DNA of 54,107 nt from Gammaproteobacteria bacterium (GCA_028825335.1 JAPKAI010000007.1:1-54107), one strand, 5' to 3'; shown: positions 1-9,554, counted from the first letter of the stretch. Made by a program: numbers and translations. Notes: generated from the letters alone by a model not told the origin.

Positions 1-1055
1 TCTTGCTGGCGTGAAAAACTCTTATACAAGTCGCCAATCTGATTGCTTGACATCATTCGGACCGAGCGAGGGCTCAACAGACGATTGCCAAACAGCTCTC
101 CGCCGTTAAGCAGCATTTGCTCAAAACGCAGGTAGTCTTCGGCGCTGCTGGTCAGACCACCTGAGGCAGAAAAGTATTTTGTTGGTGGTCGATCTAGGAA
201 ACGCGACATATCACGATCTTTGATATTGACGCGTAGGCTGTTGTATTCCGCGGGCACATTGAAGTAGGTGTTATCCATGCCGAGTGGCTGCAAGATTCGC
301 TCGTCTATGATTTCGTCAAAGGGCTTGCCGGAAACGATTTCGAGGATATGTGAAACTACATCCAAACCAACTCCAGGACTGTAAGTCCAGCGCGCGCCAG
401 GTTGAAAATCTAAGGCATATGAGCCGTACTGTGGAATGATGCTAGCGAGCGTTGAGTCGCCGTCGCGTTGCGGGCGCTTAGATGTTGCAGTACCTAACCC
501 GCCGCTCGCTAAGCCGGACGTATGCGTGAGTAAGTCATGGATGGTGATTTCACGCTGCGCGGGTACTAGTCGGTGCTCCGGTATGTTTTCAGAATTAACA
601 GAATACGGACTTATGTTCTCATCGATTGAATCCTTGAGAACGGCTACCTGCATGTCGGCAAATTCAGGTATGTATTTGGAGACTGGATCTTCGGGTCGAA
701 TCAATCCTTCTTCGATCATCATCATAGTTGCCACGCCGAGAAGTGGCTTGGTAGAGCTCATCATAATGAACAATGAATCTTCCTGCATTGGACGATCGGT
801 ATCTACATCCATCAATCCATGAGTCTCAAAGTGTACTAGCTTGCCGCGCCTAGCGACCATAGTGACGGCCCCCTGAATATCACCGGCATCAATATGTCGC
901 TGCATTGCCGTGTTGATTCGCAGCAGTCGCTCAGAAGACATGCCAACGTCTTCTGCTTTGCCCGTTGGAATTTCAGCGGCAAATGAAAAGTTAAAAGACA
1001 AACAGCCTAGCAAGAAACTGGTTACTACTAGGATTCTGCGTAGTGTTGTCGGCAT
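1..1055 (-). CDS. Exported serine hydrolase, beta-lactamase/esterase fold (partial, runs off the left edge)
   Basis: The reading frame is open from an ATG at 1055 to the window edge, so the C-terminus is missing (about 351 codons seen). An N-terminal signal peptide is visible (LRRILVVTSFLLG...SFAAE). The class C beta-lactamase/DD-peptidase fold is shown by S-S-T-K at residues 100-103 (nucleophile Ser100, Lys103), a following H-T-S-G-L motif, and W-T-Y-S-P-G, where the Tyr-x-Asn of true beta-lactamases is Tyr-Ser-Pro. That variant is typical of EstB-like esterases, so an ester or amide hydrolase acting in the periplasm is more likely than drug resistance. A Shine-Dalgarno AAGAGG precedes the start. 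It is followed on the same strand by no other gene in view; the M1 peptidase at 1142-3820 lies upstream on the same strand. The substrate is unknown. Confidence 0.85.
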   Translation of the reverse strand, partial: MPTTLRRILVVTSFLLGCLSFNFSFAAEIPTGKAEDVGMSSERLLRINTAMQRHIDAGDIQGAVTMVARRGKLVHFETHGLMDVDTDRPMQEDSLFIMMSSTKPLLGVATMMMIEEGLIRPEDPVSKYIPEFADMQVAVLKDSIDENISPYSVNSENIPEHRLVPAQREITIHDLLTHTSGLASGGLGTATSKRPQRDGDSTLASIIPQYGSYALDFQPGARWTYSPGVGLDVVSHILEIVSGKPFDEIIDERILQPLGMDNTYFNVPAEYNSLRVNIKDRDMSRFLDRPPTKYFSASGGLTSSAEDYLRFEQMLLNGGELFGNRLLSPRSVRMMSSNQIGDLYKSFSRQQ

Positions 1056-1141
1056 AATAGGGCCTCTTAGTTGATTATCTAAATAGTAAATGTGTCAATG
1101 ATACTGCCATGATTTTATCGCTGTCGTCTATGTCTTGAACT

Positions 1142-3820
1142 TCAGTCCTTCAATTCTAAACATTGAGATGCGCTCTGTACGTTTTCGCTCATGAAGCGAT
1201 ATAGCGTGGCACCAATTGCATCACTGTCGCTAATCGCGTCACTAAGAATATCCAGTCCCTTTTGTTCGCAAATACCAGAAAATAGATCACGCCCATAGGT
1301 CTGTTGAAAATAGTTATCACGGCTCAAAGCGAGCTCCGAAAGATTGCTTGTCAGTTGCGGTAACAAGGCTAGCTGCAATTCTTCTTGCCCCGTCGGGAAT
1401 ATCGATCCCATAGCCGCGCGCAGATTCGAAAGCGGTAAGGGGTTTTCGGTATCGAGTATTCGAGTTACCCATTCCTGTTTGATGTCGAGGTCATGTAGCG
1501 CGGCCTGCGCAGCGATTGCCGAACGGCTGCCAGCATCTGATGGATCTCGCTGGCGCTCAGCCGCCAATAGCTCGCGTGCACTGCCGTAGTCTCTAGCAGT
1601 AAAACGCTGAATGATATTCCAGCGCTGATTCTGCCCCAGGCTCAGTCCTGAAATTCCTGTGCTGTCCTCCAATAAGCTTGCAAGATTTCCCAGTGCCTCA
1701 AAGCTACGTGCAAGACCGATATAGCGGGATAGTCTGAGGTTTAGTGTGCTAACAGATTGGCTGCCTGACTCGTCGCTAACACCAGCGTTGATTAGTTGCC
1801 AGAGCTGCTGCTCGGCCTGCGGGCCATACACTGCGAGCTCATTGGCATATTCGCCACCTAGTCGTTCTAGTAAATTCAAGTTGCTTACTAACGCGGCCAA
1901 GCTCTGGCGAATGACTCGGTCATTGTCTTCCTTAGGTAGCGAGGCAATCAAAGTCTCTAACAAGGTAGAGTTTTCCATTTGGCCGTTGCTCGGGGCTTTG
2001 AATAGGGCGGTCCAGATCATGGAGCGCATGAGCGGATCTTCTATTCGCTCTAAGGCGCCGTCGCTGATGATGGTATCCATGCTGACTTCATCAAGACTCA
2101 CTTCGGTATATCCCCAGCCCTCGTAGTTCGGCAAGGCGAGATTTGGGCAGGCGAGGCCTATGGCTTCGGGCACCTGAGTTTCGGCGCCGAATATTTCTAT
2201 TGGAATAGCAGTGTTGAGCTCGATAGAACCATTCACATCCGTGGTAAATAGCCCTAGCTGCACGCGCTGATCTCTTAGTGTTGGATGATCATCTGGAACG
2301 GTCTGCAGAATGGCGAAGCTGCTTATACCGTTGGCATCGCAGTTAAATCGCGCCTCGATAGTATTCACTCCCGCCTGATACATCCAGTCTTGCGCCCAGG
2401 GGTCTAGGTCTGTGCGGGACTGCTCAGAAAGCGAGCTCATGAAGTCGTCGAGCTCGGTGTTCTCCCAGGAGTGCTCCTTCAAATAATTTGAAACCCCCAG
2501 ACGAAAATCTTCGCGCCCGATATAGTGGGACAATTGGTTTAGAACAGAAGCGCCTTTGTCGTAGGTGATGGCGTCGAAAACATTGAAGAAGTCTTTCGTG
2601 CTAACTACTGGCATTTCTATTGGGTGCGTGGATACGGAGTTGTCGGCGGAGATCGCAGTTAAATTTTCAGACAGGTAGAAATCATGCCATAGATCGTCAA
2701 ATTTGGTCGCCTCCGACACGGCGATGGAAGACATCAGTGTAGCGAAGCTCTCGTTCAACCAAAGACCGTTCCACCAGTTCATCGTGACGAGATCGCCGAA
2801 CCACATATGCGCCATCTCGTGCAGAATCGTTCCAGCGCGTCGCTGGCTATTGAATCGATTAGAGGCGCCGCGGTCGACATAGCTTTCTGAAAAGGTGACA
2901 GCAGCGACATTCTCCATCGCGCCGATCAAGAAGTCGGGGACGATAACCTGATCATATTTCGCAAAGGGGTAAGGAATGTCGAAGTAGTCACGGTAATGGG
3001 ACAAACCTGATTTGGTGTACACCATCCATTCTTCAACCGCGACGTATTCGCTGAGGGACTGTCGTGCCATCAGTCTGATCGGCACGTCGCCGGCCATGTC
3101 TTCCCATATCTGATAGGGGCCAGCATGCAGAGAGAAGATATAACTGGAGAACTTTTCCGACTGTGGGAAATGCCAGACTCTCGTATCGGCGTCCTCGACG
3201 ATGGCATCCTCGGTTGTAGAGGAGACTACTTCCCAGTCTGCAGCGGCGCGAACAGTTAGTTCATAGGTCGCCTTCAGATTCGGTTGATCGAAGTTCGGGA
3301 ATAAGCGATTCGAGTAATAGGGCCAGAGATAGGTGTATAAGTAAGTACGATCATCTTCCGGGTCGACGAAGCGATGCAACCCGGTGCCGTCTTGATTAAA
3401 AGGATGAGCATACTCAATAAGCACTTCATTGCGTCCGGCTATTAAAGCCGATGGTGATAGTGTAACGAAGTAGCCGTTGTAGTTAGGTTCTAGCATCTCT
3501 CCGTTCACTACAAGTCCATTCACGCTGCCACCGGTGAAGTCGATATTTAGTGGCCTATCGTTGTCGGTAAGAGTGAAATTCGCGGTTACGCTACCCTGAT
3601 AGGAGTCTGCGAGACTGACAAGATCAATGTCTAAGACATACGAAATGTTCGAAACTCGCGCCTTGCGTGCTATCGCCTCGGTTTGGCTAAGCTGATCCAG
3701 AGCAGGGCGAATGGGGTAGTCGTCGATGCTAGCGTCGATGATAGGGGTAGCGACTTGCTCACTACAAGCGCTAAGAAGTAAGGTCGAAAAAATTGCGAGT
3801 AGTGTGGTAGTTCGATACAT
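1142..3820 (-). CDS. M1 family zinc aminopeptidase, lipoprotein
   Basis: An 892-residue zinc metallopeptidase that removes N-terminal residues from peptides. The exopeptidase motif G-A-M-E-N is near residues 300-304 and the zinc site H-E-M-A-H at 334-338, with the third ligand Glu (N-E-S-F) about 19 residues later. These define family M1. The C-terminal ~350 residues are helical and resemble the ERAP1-like domain, which is the usual length for the family. The N-terminus (STLLLSACSEQ) has a lipobox with Cys, so the enzyme is probably anchored to the outer or inner membrane facing the periplasm. AAGGAT precedes the ATG. It sits between two serine hydrolases on the same strand, which suggests a peptide-scavenging neighbourhood. 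Confidence 0.95.
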   Translation of the reverse strand: MYRTTTLLAIFSTLLLSACSEQVATPIIDASIDDYPIRPALDQLSQTEAIARKARVSNISYVLDIDLVSLADSYQGSVTANFTLTDNDRPLNIDFTGGSVNGLVVNGEMLEPNYNGYFVTLSPSALIAGRNEVLIEYAHPFNQDGTGLHRFVDPEDDRTYLYTYLWPYYSNRLFPNFDQPNLKATYELTVRAAADWEVVSSTTEDAIVEDADTRVWHFPQSEKFSSYIFSLHAGPYQIWEDMAGDVPIRLMARQSLSEYVAVEEWMVYTKSGLSHYRDYFDIPYPFAKYDQVIVPDFLIGAMENVAAVTFSESYVDRGASNRFNSQRRAGTILHEMAHMWFGDLVTMNWWNGLWLNESFATLMSSIAVSEATKFDDLWHDFYLSENLTAISADNSVSTHPIEMPVVSTKDFFNVFDAITYDKGASVLNQLSHYIGREDFRLGVSNYLKEHSWENTELDDFMSSLSEQSRTDLDPWAQDWMYQAGVNTIEARFNCDANGISSFAILQTVPDDHPTLRDQRVQLGLFTTDVNGSIELNTAIPIEIFGAETQVPEAIGLACPNLALPNYEGWGYTEVSLDEVSMDTIISDGALERIEDPLMRSMIWTALFKAPSNGQMENSTLLETLIASLPKEDNDRVIRQSLAALVSNLNLLERLGGEYANELAVYGPQAEQQLWQLINAGVSDESGSQSVSTLNLRLSRYIGLARSFEALGNLASLLEDSTGISGLSLGQNQRWNIIQRFTARDYGSARELLAAERQRDPSDAGSRSAIAAQAALHDLDIKQEWVTRILDTENPLPLSNLRAAMGSIFPTGQEELQLALLPQLTSNLSELALSRDNYFQQTYGRDLFSGICEQKGLDILSDAISDSDAIGATLYRFMSENVQSASQCLELKD

Positions 3821-3969
3821 CCAAATATCCTTGGTAAGCGCAGGCAGTGGCCCTGTCTAAGGAGAGATCAACCACTATTGGAATTGCCGACAGGGCGACC
3901 AGTGGAGATCTCAAGCTCATTCATGTCGACAACAAGAATGAGCTTGAGTTGATTAGGGACAGTCAGGAA

Positions 3970-5328
3970 TTAGATGCCGTATGGATCGAGAATAGCCTGA
4001 TACAACAAGCGCTTCGAAGTAGCACGAACATTCGGCAGCATGCTGCCAAACTGTTGAATCATGCCGATGAACACCAGATTCTCAACTGGATCAATCCAGA
4101 ACCAAGTGCCCGCAGCGCCGCCCCAATAGAATTCTCCAGTAGAGTAAGACTCGGCTTCTACGGGATCATCGATCACCGCAAAATCTAAACCGAACGTGGT
4201 GCCTTGGCCCCCCAATACGCTACCAGCCATGTTCTTTGGTGTCTGATCTCGATGCATTAAGTCCACAGTAAGTGGTGCCAGGATTCTCACGCCATCCAGC
4301 TCGCCGCCGTTCAATACCATTTGACTAAAACGCATATAGTCCATTGCGGTGGAGACTAATCCGCCACCTCCAGATTCGAAGACAGGATCTACTAAGAAGT
4401 TGGCGCCGGGAAAGCCTTCGCCGGCCTCGAGCTTGCCTGCGTCGTCATATCCATAGACCTGAGCGAAGCGTGATGCTTTCTCTTCCGGTACATGAAAGTC
4501 TGTATCGGTCATTTTAAGTGGTTCGAAGATACGTTCCTCAAGAAAGCTACCGAAAGACTGGCCAGCCAGTTTCTCAACTAGGTAGCCCTGCACGTCTACC
4601 GACACACTATATTCCCAGGTTGTTCCGGGCTGATGCTTCAAAGGAATCTGTCCGAGTTTAGTAGTGAATTCTTCCAGCGTATCACCATTGTCCAATAGTC
4701 CTGCCTCGACGTATTTCGTATCGACCGGAGATGCCGCAAAGATACCGTAGGAGAGTCCGCCGGTATGGCTCATCAATTCTCGAATCGTCATTTTGTGGTT
4801 CTGGGGCTCAGTAACGATGCCGCCGCTGCTATCAGTGCCTGCAAATACCTGTAAATCTTTAAGCTCTGGCAGGTATTTCTCAACCGGATCGGCTAGACGG
4901 AATTTGCCTTCCTCATAGAGAGTCATCAGAGCCACGCCAGTGATAGGTTTGCTCATGGAGTAAATTCGAAAAAGGGCGTCGTTGCTCATGGGTGCCTGCG
5001 CTTCAAGATCGCGAAATCCGACTGATTCGAAGTGCACGATCTTGTTGTCGCGAGCAGCCATAGTGACTACACCTGACAGTAGACCTTCATCTACATAGCC
5101 TTGCATGGCTTCGGTGATTCTATTGAGTCGCGCTGAATCCATACCTACTGATTCCGGCATGCTCATTTCCAGTGCTGTCGCAGGTGCTAGGGAAGCCGAT
5201 TCTTCAATGGCAACAGAAGTGGTATTCGCAGTCGGATTGCAGGCTGTGATCACGGTAAAACCAAGCGCTATCAAGCTCGTGCGTAGCCAGTTCTTGCTCG
5301 TAGTCGATTCTCGGGTGATGTTCATCAA
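3970..5328 (-). CDS. Serine hydrolase, beta-lactamase/esterase fold, lipoprotein
   Basis: A 452-residue protein of the beta-lactamase (PF00144-type) family. S-M-S-K at residues 124-127 supplies the nucleophile and general base. W-E-Y-S-V-S near 238-243 carries the second-motif Tyr240, with Val rather than the Asn of true beta-lactamases, and H-T-G-G-L lies between the two. The N-terminus has a hydrophobic stretch ending ...VITAC, a plausible lipobox, so periplasmic membrane attachment is inferred. TAGGAGAG stands 7 bases before the first of two adjacent ATG codons. It resembles the partial hydrolase at 1-1055 and is likely a paralogue, with the peptidase gene between them. It probably acts on esters or small amides; the exact substrate cannot be told. 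Confidence 0.9.
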   Translation of the reverse strand: MMNITRESTTSKNWLRTSLIALGFTVITACNPTANTTSVAIEESASLAPATALEMSMPESVGMDSARLNRITEAMQGYVDEGLLSGVVTMAARDNKIVHFESVGFRDLEAQAPMSNDALFRIYSMSKPITGVALMTLYEEGKFRLADPVEKYLPELKDLQVFAGTDSSGGIVTEPQNHKMTIRELMSHTGGLSYGIFAASPVDTKYVEAGLLDNGDTLEEFTTKLGQIPLKHQPGTTWEYSVSVDVQGYLVEKLAGQSFGSFLEERIFEPLKMTDTDFHVPEEKASRFAQVYGYDDAGKLEAGEGFPGANFLVDPVFESGGGGLVSTAMDYMRFSQMVLNGGELDGVRILAPLTVDLMHRDQTPKNMAGSVLGGQGTTFGLDFAVIDDPVEAESYSTGEFYWGGAAGTWFWIDPVENLVFIGMIQQFGSMLPNVRATSKRLLYQAILDPYGI

Positions 5329-5514
5329 TCTCTCCTAACTTGCTTTTCAGCTCATTGTAAATGTGAGTTCGTTCTTGCTTGATGTTTCTCTATTCGCGCT
5401 TTGTAAGGCAGCTTAGAGCATTGTTATGCGAGAAAACAAGGGTTTTGGGCTGAAGTGAAGGAAGTGTTATTCTTGAAGATTGAGTTTTTAACAAACTAAA
5501 TGAGGTGCGAAGCG

Positions 5515-6384
5515 ATGTGGCCAATCACCACAAATAAGCTCTATAAGGCAGTTCTGCTGTTGGGTTCGGTGTGTATGTTACTCTCATCGCCGGTTCTGCA
5601 TGCCCAAAACATCGCTCAAAAAATCTCTATTGCTCACTGTCAGGGGACCTGCCCTAGTTATTCCTCTAGCCTTTCCGCAACACGAGCGAATTTGGTTGTC
5701 CATAATCTCTACGCCGCCGGACTTAACGGTGACACTGGCTTGGCCGATTGGGTCGCCTACCAATTGACCAAAGAGGCGATAGGCGTCGCATCCTTGCTGC
5801 CCCGTTTGTGGCAGCCCGATGGGCTAGTGCGTCTATCTGGTATCGGAGAACTAGCCGAAGCTGAAGCTCTAGGGTTTTCGCTGGCGGAAATCAGCAGTAG
5901 TGGGAATCCTTACGGTGGCTTCAACGAGCGACTTGGCAATGTTAAGGAGCGTGCACGGCTGGCACCGATGACTAGCTTCGCGAAGACGCCTTATTGGAGG
6001 GAGTTAAACAACCTCAGTAATATGGTATCGATGCCTACGCCATTGCGTCGTGGGCCTTGGCTGCAGCTGGAACAGACGCTGAACCAAATAGTTAGCGAAG
6101 AGAATTCCTTGGGTGTAATCAGTGGCCCTCTTTTTCTGATCAACCAGCCGCTAAGCACTACCATCAATAGCGCGAATCTAAACCCAGCTGCATATTTCAA
6201 AGTGATTGTCGCTGACAGCGGCATTGCGGCGTTCGTTTTTTCGCAGGATGTTTCTCAGGCAAACCGTTTTTGCGAGCATCAGGCGGATTTAGAGCAAATC
6301 GAACTGATGAGTAGTCTGGATTTGTTTCCTGAGGGCAATCCCGTGCTATCGACGCAGCTCTTGAGTGAGCTAGGTTGTTCCTAG
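5515..6384 (+). CDS. DNA/RNA non-specific endonuclease-fold protein, catalytic His lost
   Basis: 289 residues from the ATG at 5515, chosen over 5500 because GAGGTG stands 7 bases before it. A signal peptide ends ...SSPVLHAQ. The middle resembles the Endonuclease_NS (NucA/Serratia nuclease) family: E-R-A-R-L-A-P at 145-151 takes the place of D-R-G-H-x-A-P, followed by L-S-N-M, then R-G-P-W-L-Q-L-E and G-V-I-S-G-P-L, all in family order. The catalytic His is Arg148 here, so ordinary nuclease chemistry is not expected. The gene is intact and well initiated, which points to a retained non-nuclease role, perhaps binding. A decayed tail of the same family may lie at 49007-49252. Assignment rests on motif order seen by eye. 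Confidence 0.6.
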   Translation: MWPITTNKLYKAVLLLGSVCMLLSSPVLHAQNIAQKISIAHCQGTCPSYSSSLSATRANLVVHNLYAAGLNGDTGLADWVAYQLTKEAIGVASLLPRLWQPDGLVRLSGIGELAEAEALGFSLAEISSSGNPYGGFNERLGNVKERARLAPMTSFAKTPYWRELNNLSNMVSMPTPLRRGPWLQLEQTLNQIVSEENSLGVISGPLFLINQPLSTTINSANLNPAAYFKVIVADSGIAAFVFSQDVSQANRFCEHQADLEQIELMSSLDLFPEGNPVLSTQLLSELGCS

Positions 6385-6521
6385 GCTGTGCCTAAATTGA
6401 TCATAGATAGGTAGCTTCGTACAGCTGCTGTGCTACATTTTGTCGCTATTTATAAATTGTGCTGACATGGCGAATAAGCTACCTTTCAGCCATTGTGATT
6501 AAGTTATCAGCGGGGCTACTC

Positions 6522-7547
6522 ATGAAAAAAGCAGTAATAGCATTCCCTAGACTTACAGTACTGGCAGTTGCCTGTGCCTTTTCCACGATGGCCCTAGCCG
6601 CCGACGACTATGTCGTTCCGCGCACGCAGTGGGGCCAGCCCGATCTGCAGGGGGTCTGGAATTTTTCTTCCAACACACCCATGCAGCGTCCATCTCGCTT
6701 CGGCGATCGTCAATTCCTTGCACCCGAAGAAATCAGAGAAATCGCCGAACAGCGGGCTGCAAGAGATGCCTCGAACGATGGTGCGATACCAGTCGAGGGT
6801 GTCGACGGCTCCTACAACGATTTTTGGGTTGAGAATGCCGGTATCGGCGGTGATGTGCGTACCTCGCATATTGTCTATCCTATAAATGGGAAGCTCCCAG
6901 CTCTTAGAGAGGGTGCAATAGCCCGCCAGGGAGTCTATGGAGGGGATACAACTGGCGAGACGCGCCCGGTACGAATCTCAGCTGGCGGTATTGGCACGGA
7001 TGGTCCGGAGGATCGCGGACTTTCAGAGCGTTGCCTGATTGGCTTCAATGCGGGGCCTCCCTTTGTTCCAAGTCTGTACAACAATAATGTGCAAATCTTT
7101 CAGACGAAAGATACGGCAGTCATCCTGACGGAAATGATTCACGATGCGCGTGTCGTCCCTCTTGTCGACACACCGGGTGAGATGGGTTCACTAAATGATG
7201 AGGTGCGACTCTGGATGGGCGATTCTCGCGGTTATTGGGATGGAGACACACTCGTTGTTCAGACACGAAACTTCAATGGCTTAGCTTCGAGTTTTGGCCA
7301 GGCTGGAACCTCGCAAGACAAAGTGCTCACAGAGCGCTTCACTCGCAGAGGCGCTTACACCGTAGATTACGAGTTCACGGTCGATGACCCTTCAACCTAT
7401 ACCGACACATTTACGGCCATTGTACCTATGACCAAAGTAGCAGGTCTGCTCTACGAGTATGCTTGCCACGAAGGTAATTATGGCATGGTGAATATATTGC
7501 GCGGTGCAAGAGTGCAAGATGCATTAGCGGAATCCGAAGCGCAGTAA
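6522..7547 (+). CDS. Exported uncharacterised protein, GVW/YACHEGNY family (copy 1)
   Basis: 341 residues from the ATG at 6522; the 21 codons upstream in frame encode no signal, whereas MKKAVIAF... starts a clean signal peptide ending ...MALAAD. The mature protein begins W-G-Q-P-D-L-Q-G-V-W and has S-E-R-C, E-M-I-H-D-A-R, G-D-S-R-G-Y-W-D-G-D-T-L-V-V and a C-terminal Y-E-Y-A-C-H-E-G-N-Y-G-M. Three other genes in this window share these blocks (8381-9376, 17356-18348, 47724-48722). The two conserved Cys (ERC and ACHE) could form a disulfide in the periplasm. I do not know a biochemical function; homologues are commonly annotated hypothetical. Its orientation and spacing suggest transcription with 7650-9376. 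Confidence 0.85.
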   Translation: MKKAVIAFPRLTVLAVACAFSTMALAADDYVVPRTQWGQPDLQGVWNFSSNTPMQRPSRFGDRQFLAPEEIREIAEQRAARDASNDGAIPVEGVDGSYNDFWVENAGIGGDVRTSHIVYPINGKLPALREGAIARQGVYGGDTTGETRPVRISAGGIGTDGPEDRGLSERCLIGFNAGPPFVPSLYNNNVQIFQTKDTAVILTEMIHDARVVPLVDTPGEMGSLNDEVRLWMGDSRGYWDGDTLVVQTRNFNGLASSFGQAGTSQDKVLTERFTRRGAYTVDYEFTVDDPSTYTDTFTAIVPMTKVAGLLYEYACHEGNYGMVNILRGARVQDALAESEAQ

Positions 7548-7649
7548 TAATATGTTTTGGGAGAAACTAATGGGGTTTTGAGTAGTAGCTACTCTGGCCC
7601 CATTTTTGTTTGGATAGCAAGTACGCAAAATAACCGAATAGAGAGTGGT

Positions 7650-8168
7650 ATGAAATTATTTAAAAGAGCAGTCATCGTAGTAATTTGTCTGCTGCTGATT
7701 CCAATCGCGGCAGTCGCCACTGCCGGTGCCAAGCAGCGATTTGAGGACGGCCCCAATCGTGTTTTCTCAGGCGGACCGCTCGTAGCTGGTGAGCTTCATT
7801 CAGGTCCCGATCCGGACTGGAGTTTCGTAAGCGAGATTCCAACAATAGAGATGCAGCTGCTTGACCCTGCGCAATCTCGCCGGATCTGGATTGCCGAGTA
7901 TGAGAATAAGATCTACGTCTGGTCGGGCTACATGGGAAATCCAATCGGACGAATTTGGAAGCAGTGGCCGATACAAGCTGAACGCGATGGCCGTGCGGTA
8001 ATTCGCATCAATGGTGTGCGTTATGAGCGTCAGCTGCAGCGTATACAGTCGGGCGATGTGCTCGATGGGTTGACTGCTACTATCACGGGGAAGTATCCGT
8101 CGGCGACGACTCGTGCCGCGGTCGAAGCGGGCGATGTGTGGGTATTCGAAGCATCGCCTCGAGGTTAG
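7650..8168 (+). CDS. Exported or membrane-anchored small protein, possible split-barrel nitroreductase/quinone-reductase-like
   Basis: 172 residues from the ATG at 7650, where a hydrophobic N-terminal segment begins (VIVVICLLLIPIAAVA). The in-frame codons upstream of it look non-coding. The body is rich in beta strands (IEMQLLD, RRIWIAEYENKIYVWSGYMG, GRAVIRINGVRYERQL) and resembles deazaflavin/FMN split-barrel proteins, but no decisive motif is visible. The Trp-rich W-K-Q-W-P segment recalls the smaller protein at 14094-14525. It lies 102 bases after a GVW-family gene and before a 42-codon membrane ORF and a second GVW copy. Coding status is well supported by the signal and context; function is a weak guess. 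Confidence 0.6.
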   Translation: MKLFKRAVIVVICLLLIPIAAVATAGAKQRFEDGPNRVFSGGPLVAGELHSGPDPDWSFVSEIPTIEMQLLDPAQSRRIWIAEYENKIYVWSGYMGNPIGRIWKQWPIQAERDGRAVIRINGVRYERQLQRIQSGDVLDGLTATITGKYPSATTRAAVEAGDVWVFEASPRG

Positions 8169-8226
8169 AAAGGGAAATAAAATAAAGCTTAGATAGTGAT
8201 TAGACAATTTCCTAAGGATTTGGAGT

Positions 8227-8355
8227 ATGAAAAACTTTTACATTTTTACCGCGGTCGCTGTTGTAGTTACGGTTCTTTCCGTACTGTTTGTACCCGGTGT
8301 TGATGATTATGTGGAGCGTACTTTTCAGGTATATCTGGGACGCGCCGCGCGTTAG
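8227..8355 (+). CDS. 42-residue single-pass membrane peptide
   Basis: ATG at 8227 with two Shine-Dalgarno-like motifs just upstream (AAGGA at 8214-8218, GGAG at 8222-8225) opens a 42-codon frame ending TAG at 8353-8355. The peptide has a charged start (M-K-N), one continuous hydrophobic segment of about 18 residues (residues 5-22) and a charged tail with D-D-Y-V-E-R and a terminal R-A-A-R. It ends 25 bases before the next gene at 8381, which has its own GGAGG. The arrangement suggests translation within the same transcript as 7650-9376. No homologue is recognised. It could be a small membrane accessory or an unremarkable short ORF. Confidence 0.5.
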   Translation: MKNFYIFTAVAVVVTVLSVLFVPGVDDYVERTFQVYLGRAAR

Positions 8356-8380
8356 ACACTATTTTACGGAGGTAGGAGCT

Positions 8381-9376
8381 ATGATGATTAATTCAATTCA
8401 GCTCAAACTGACTTCAACAAAGATTCTAAGCCAACTAGTTTTTGCAGTGGCTTGTTGCAGTTCTGCTGTTGCTCAGTCTGATTGGACACCAAATATTCTT
8501 GCCGATGGGCAACCTGATATCGGTGGTATGTGGAATAACGTAGGAGCTACGGCGACACCTTTGGAGTTGCCGGAACAATTTCAGGGGCGCGAGCCAAGTC
8601 AGGAAGAAATTGCGGATCTTATAAGGACAAGAGACGAAGCCAGGAAATCAGACACCTGGACGGGATTCGAGAATAGCAGTGGCGTGGGTGCCTACGAAAA
8701 TTACTGGTTCGATTGGTACTGGTCAGATGCAGTTGCCGATGCACCAGCTCTGATTGTGGAACCGCGTAACGGAGTTCGTCCCGCCTTAACAGAAAAAGCG
8801 AAAGCGATTGTTGCCTTCAACGTGGAACATGAACATGATTCCGCGGGCAATGTGGAATCGGGTGACCGATGTCTATCTCGTGGTGTGTTCGGGATGATGA
8901 TGCCTACCGCCTATAACAATGGAAAACTCATTGTGCAGGCACCTGGCTACGTCGTTATCCATAGCGAAATGATTCACAATGCTCGCATCATTCCCATAGA
9001 TGCGGGTCCACATCTACACGAAAACATTTCTCAGATAGAAGGTGATCCTCGAGGTCACTGGCGTGGCAATACACTGTATGTAGAATCTACAAATTTTGAC
9101 TACGTGGGCAATATGCGCGCTCCCGGTACGCCGGGTCCTGGTAATGCTCCACAGCATCGTGGCCGTAAGATGTTAGAGACATTTGCAATAGTGGATGAAA
9201 ACACGCTGCGCTACACATTGACCGTAGATGATCCACAAACCTACTCTGCTCCCTGGACCGTGGCTTTTCCTTACGCACGCGACAGTGAATACACTCAGTA
9301 CGAGTATGCTTGCCATGAGGGGAACTACGCTATGGAGAGTCGCTTGAGTGGGGCGAGAGTGCAAGAAAGTGATTAG
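8381..9376 (+). CDS. Exported uncharacterised protein, GVW/YACHEGNY family (copy 2)
   Basis: 331 residues. The ATG at 8381 is preceded by GGAGG at 8368-8372 and begins a signal peptide (...VFAVACCSSAVAQ). Family blocks: D-I-G-G-M-W near the mature N-terminus, G-D-R-C, E-M-I-H-N-A-R, G-D-P-R-G-H-W-R-G-N-T-L-Y-V, and Y-E-Y-A-C-H-E-G-N-Y-A-M near the end, followed by G-A-R-V-Q. It is the most diverged of the four copies in the window (GMW for GVW, GDPRG for GDSRG). Closely linked to copy 1 through 7650-8355, so a local duplication is plausible. Function unknown; probably periplasmic. Confidence 0.85.
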   Translation: MMINSIQLKLTSTKILSQLVFAVACCSSAVAQSDWTPNILADGQPDIGGMWNNVGATATPLELPEQFQGREPSQEEIADLIRTRDEARKSDTWTGFENSSGVGAYENYWFDWYWSDAVADAPALIVEPRNGVRPALTEKAKAIVAFNVEHEHDSAGNVESGDRCLSRGVFGMMMPTAYNNGKLIVQAPGYVVIHSEMIHNARIIPIDAGPHLHENISQIEGDPRGHWRGNTLYVESTNFDYVGNMRAPGTPGPGNAPQHRGRKMLETFAIVDENTLRYTLTVDDPQTYSAPWTVAFPYARDSEYTQYEYACHEGNYAMESRLSGARVQESD

Positions 9377-9554
9377 TACTACAAGAGTTCTAGTCTTATA
9401 TTCCTAAACCGCCGACCGTTTGAACCCAGACCGGGCTTTGGCATGTTTGTTATGATCAGTTGGCACTTACATTAGTCTCTCAATCCATTGTGGGTGGAAT
9501 TCTTAGTTAGTTTCTACGACGAGTTTAGACACGCAGGGTTGGAAGTCTTTCTTA

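Noticed and set aside
3847-4188. 113-codon plus-strand frame at the 3' end of the serine hydrolase
   Set aside because: It overlaps the antisense of the intact minus-strand gene and has no credible start or domain; it is a shadow frame.
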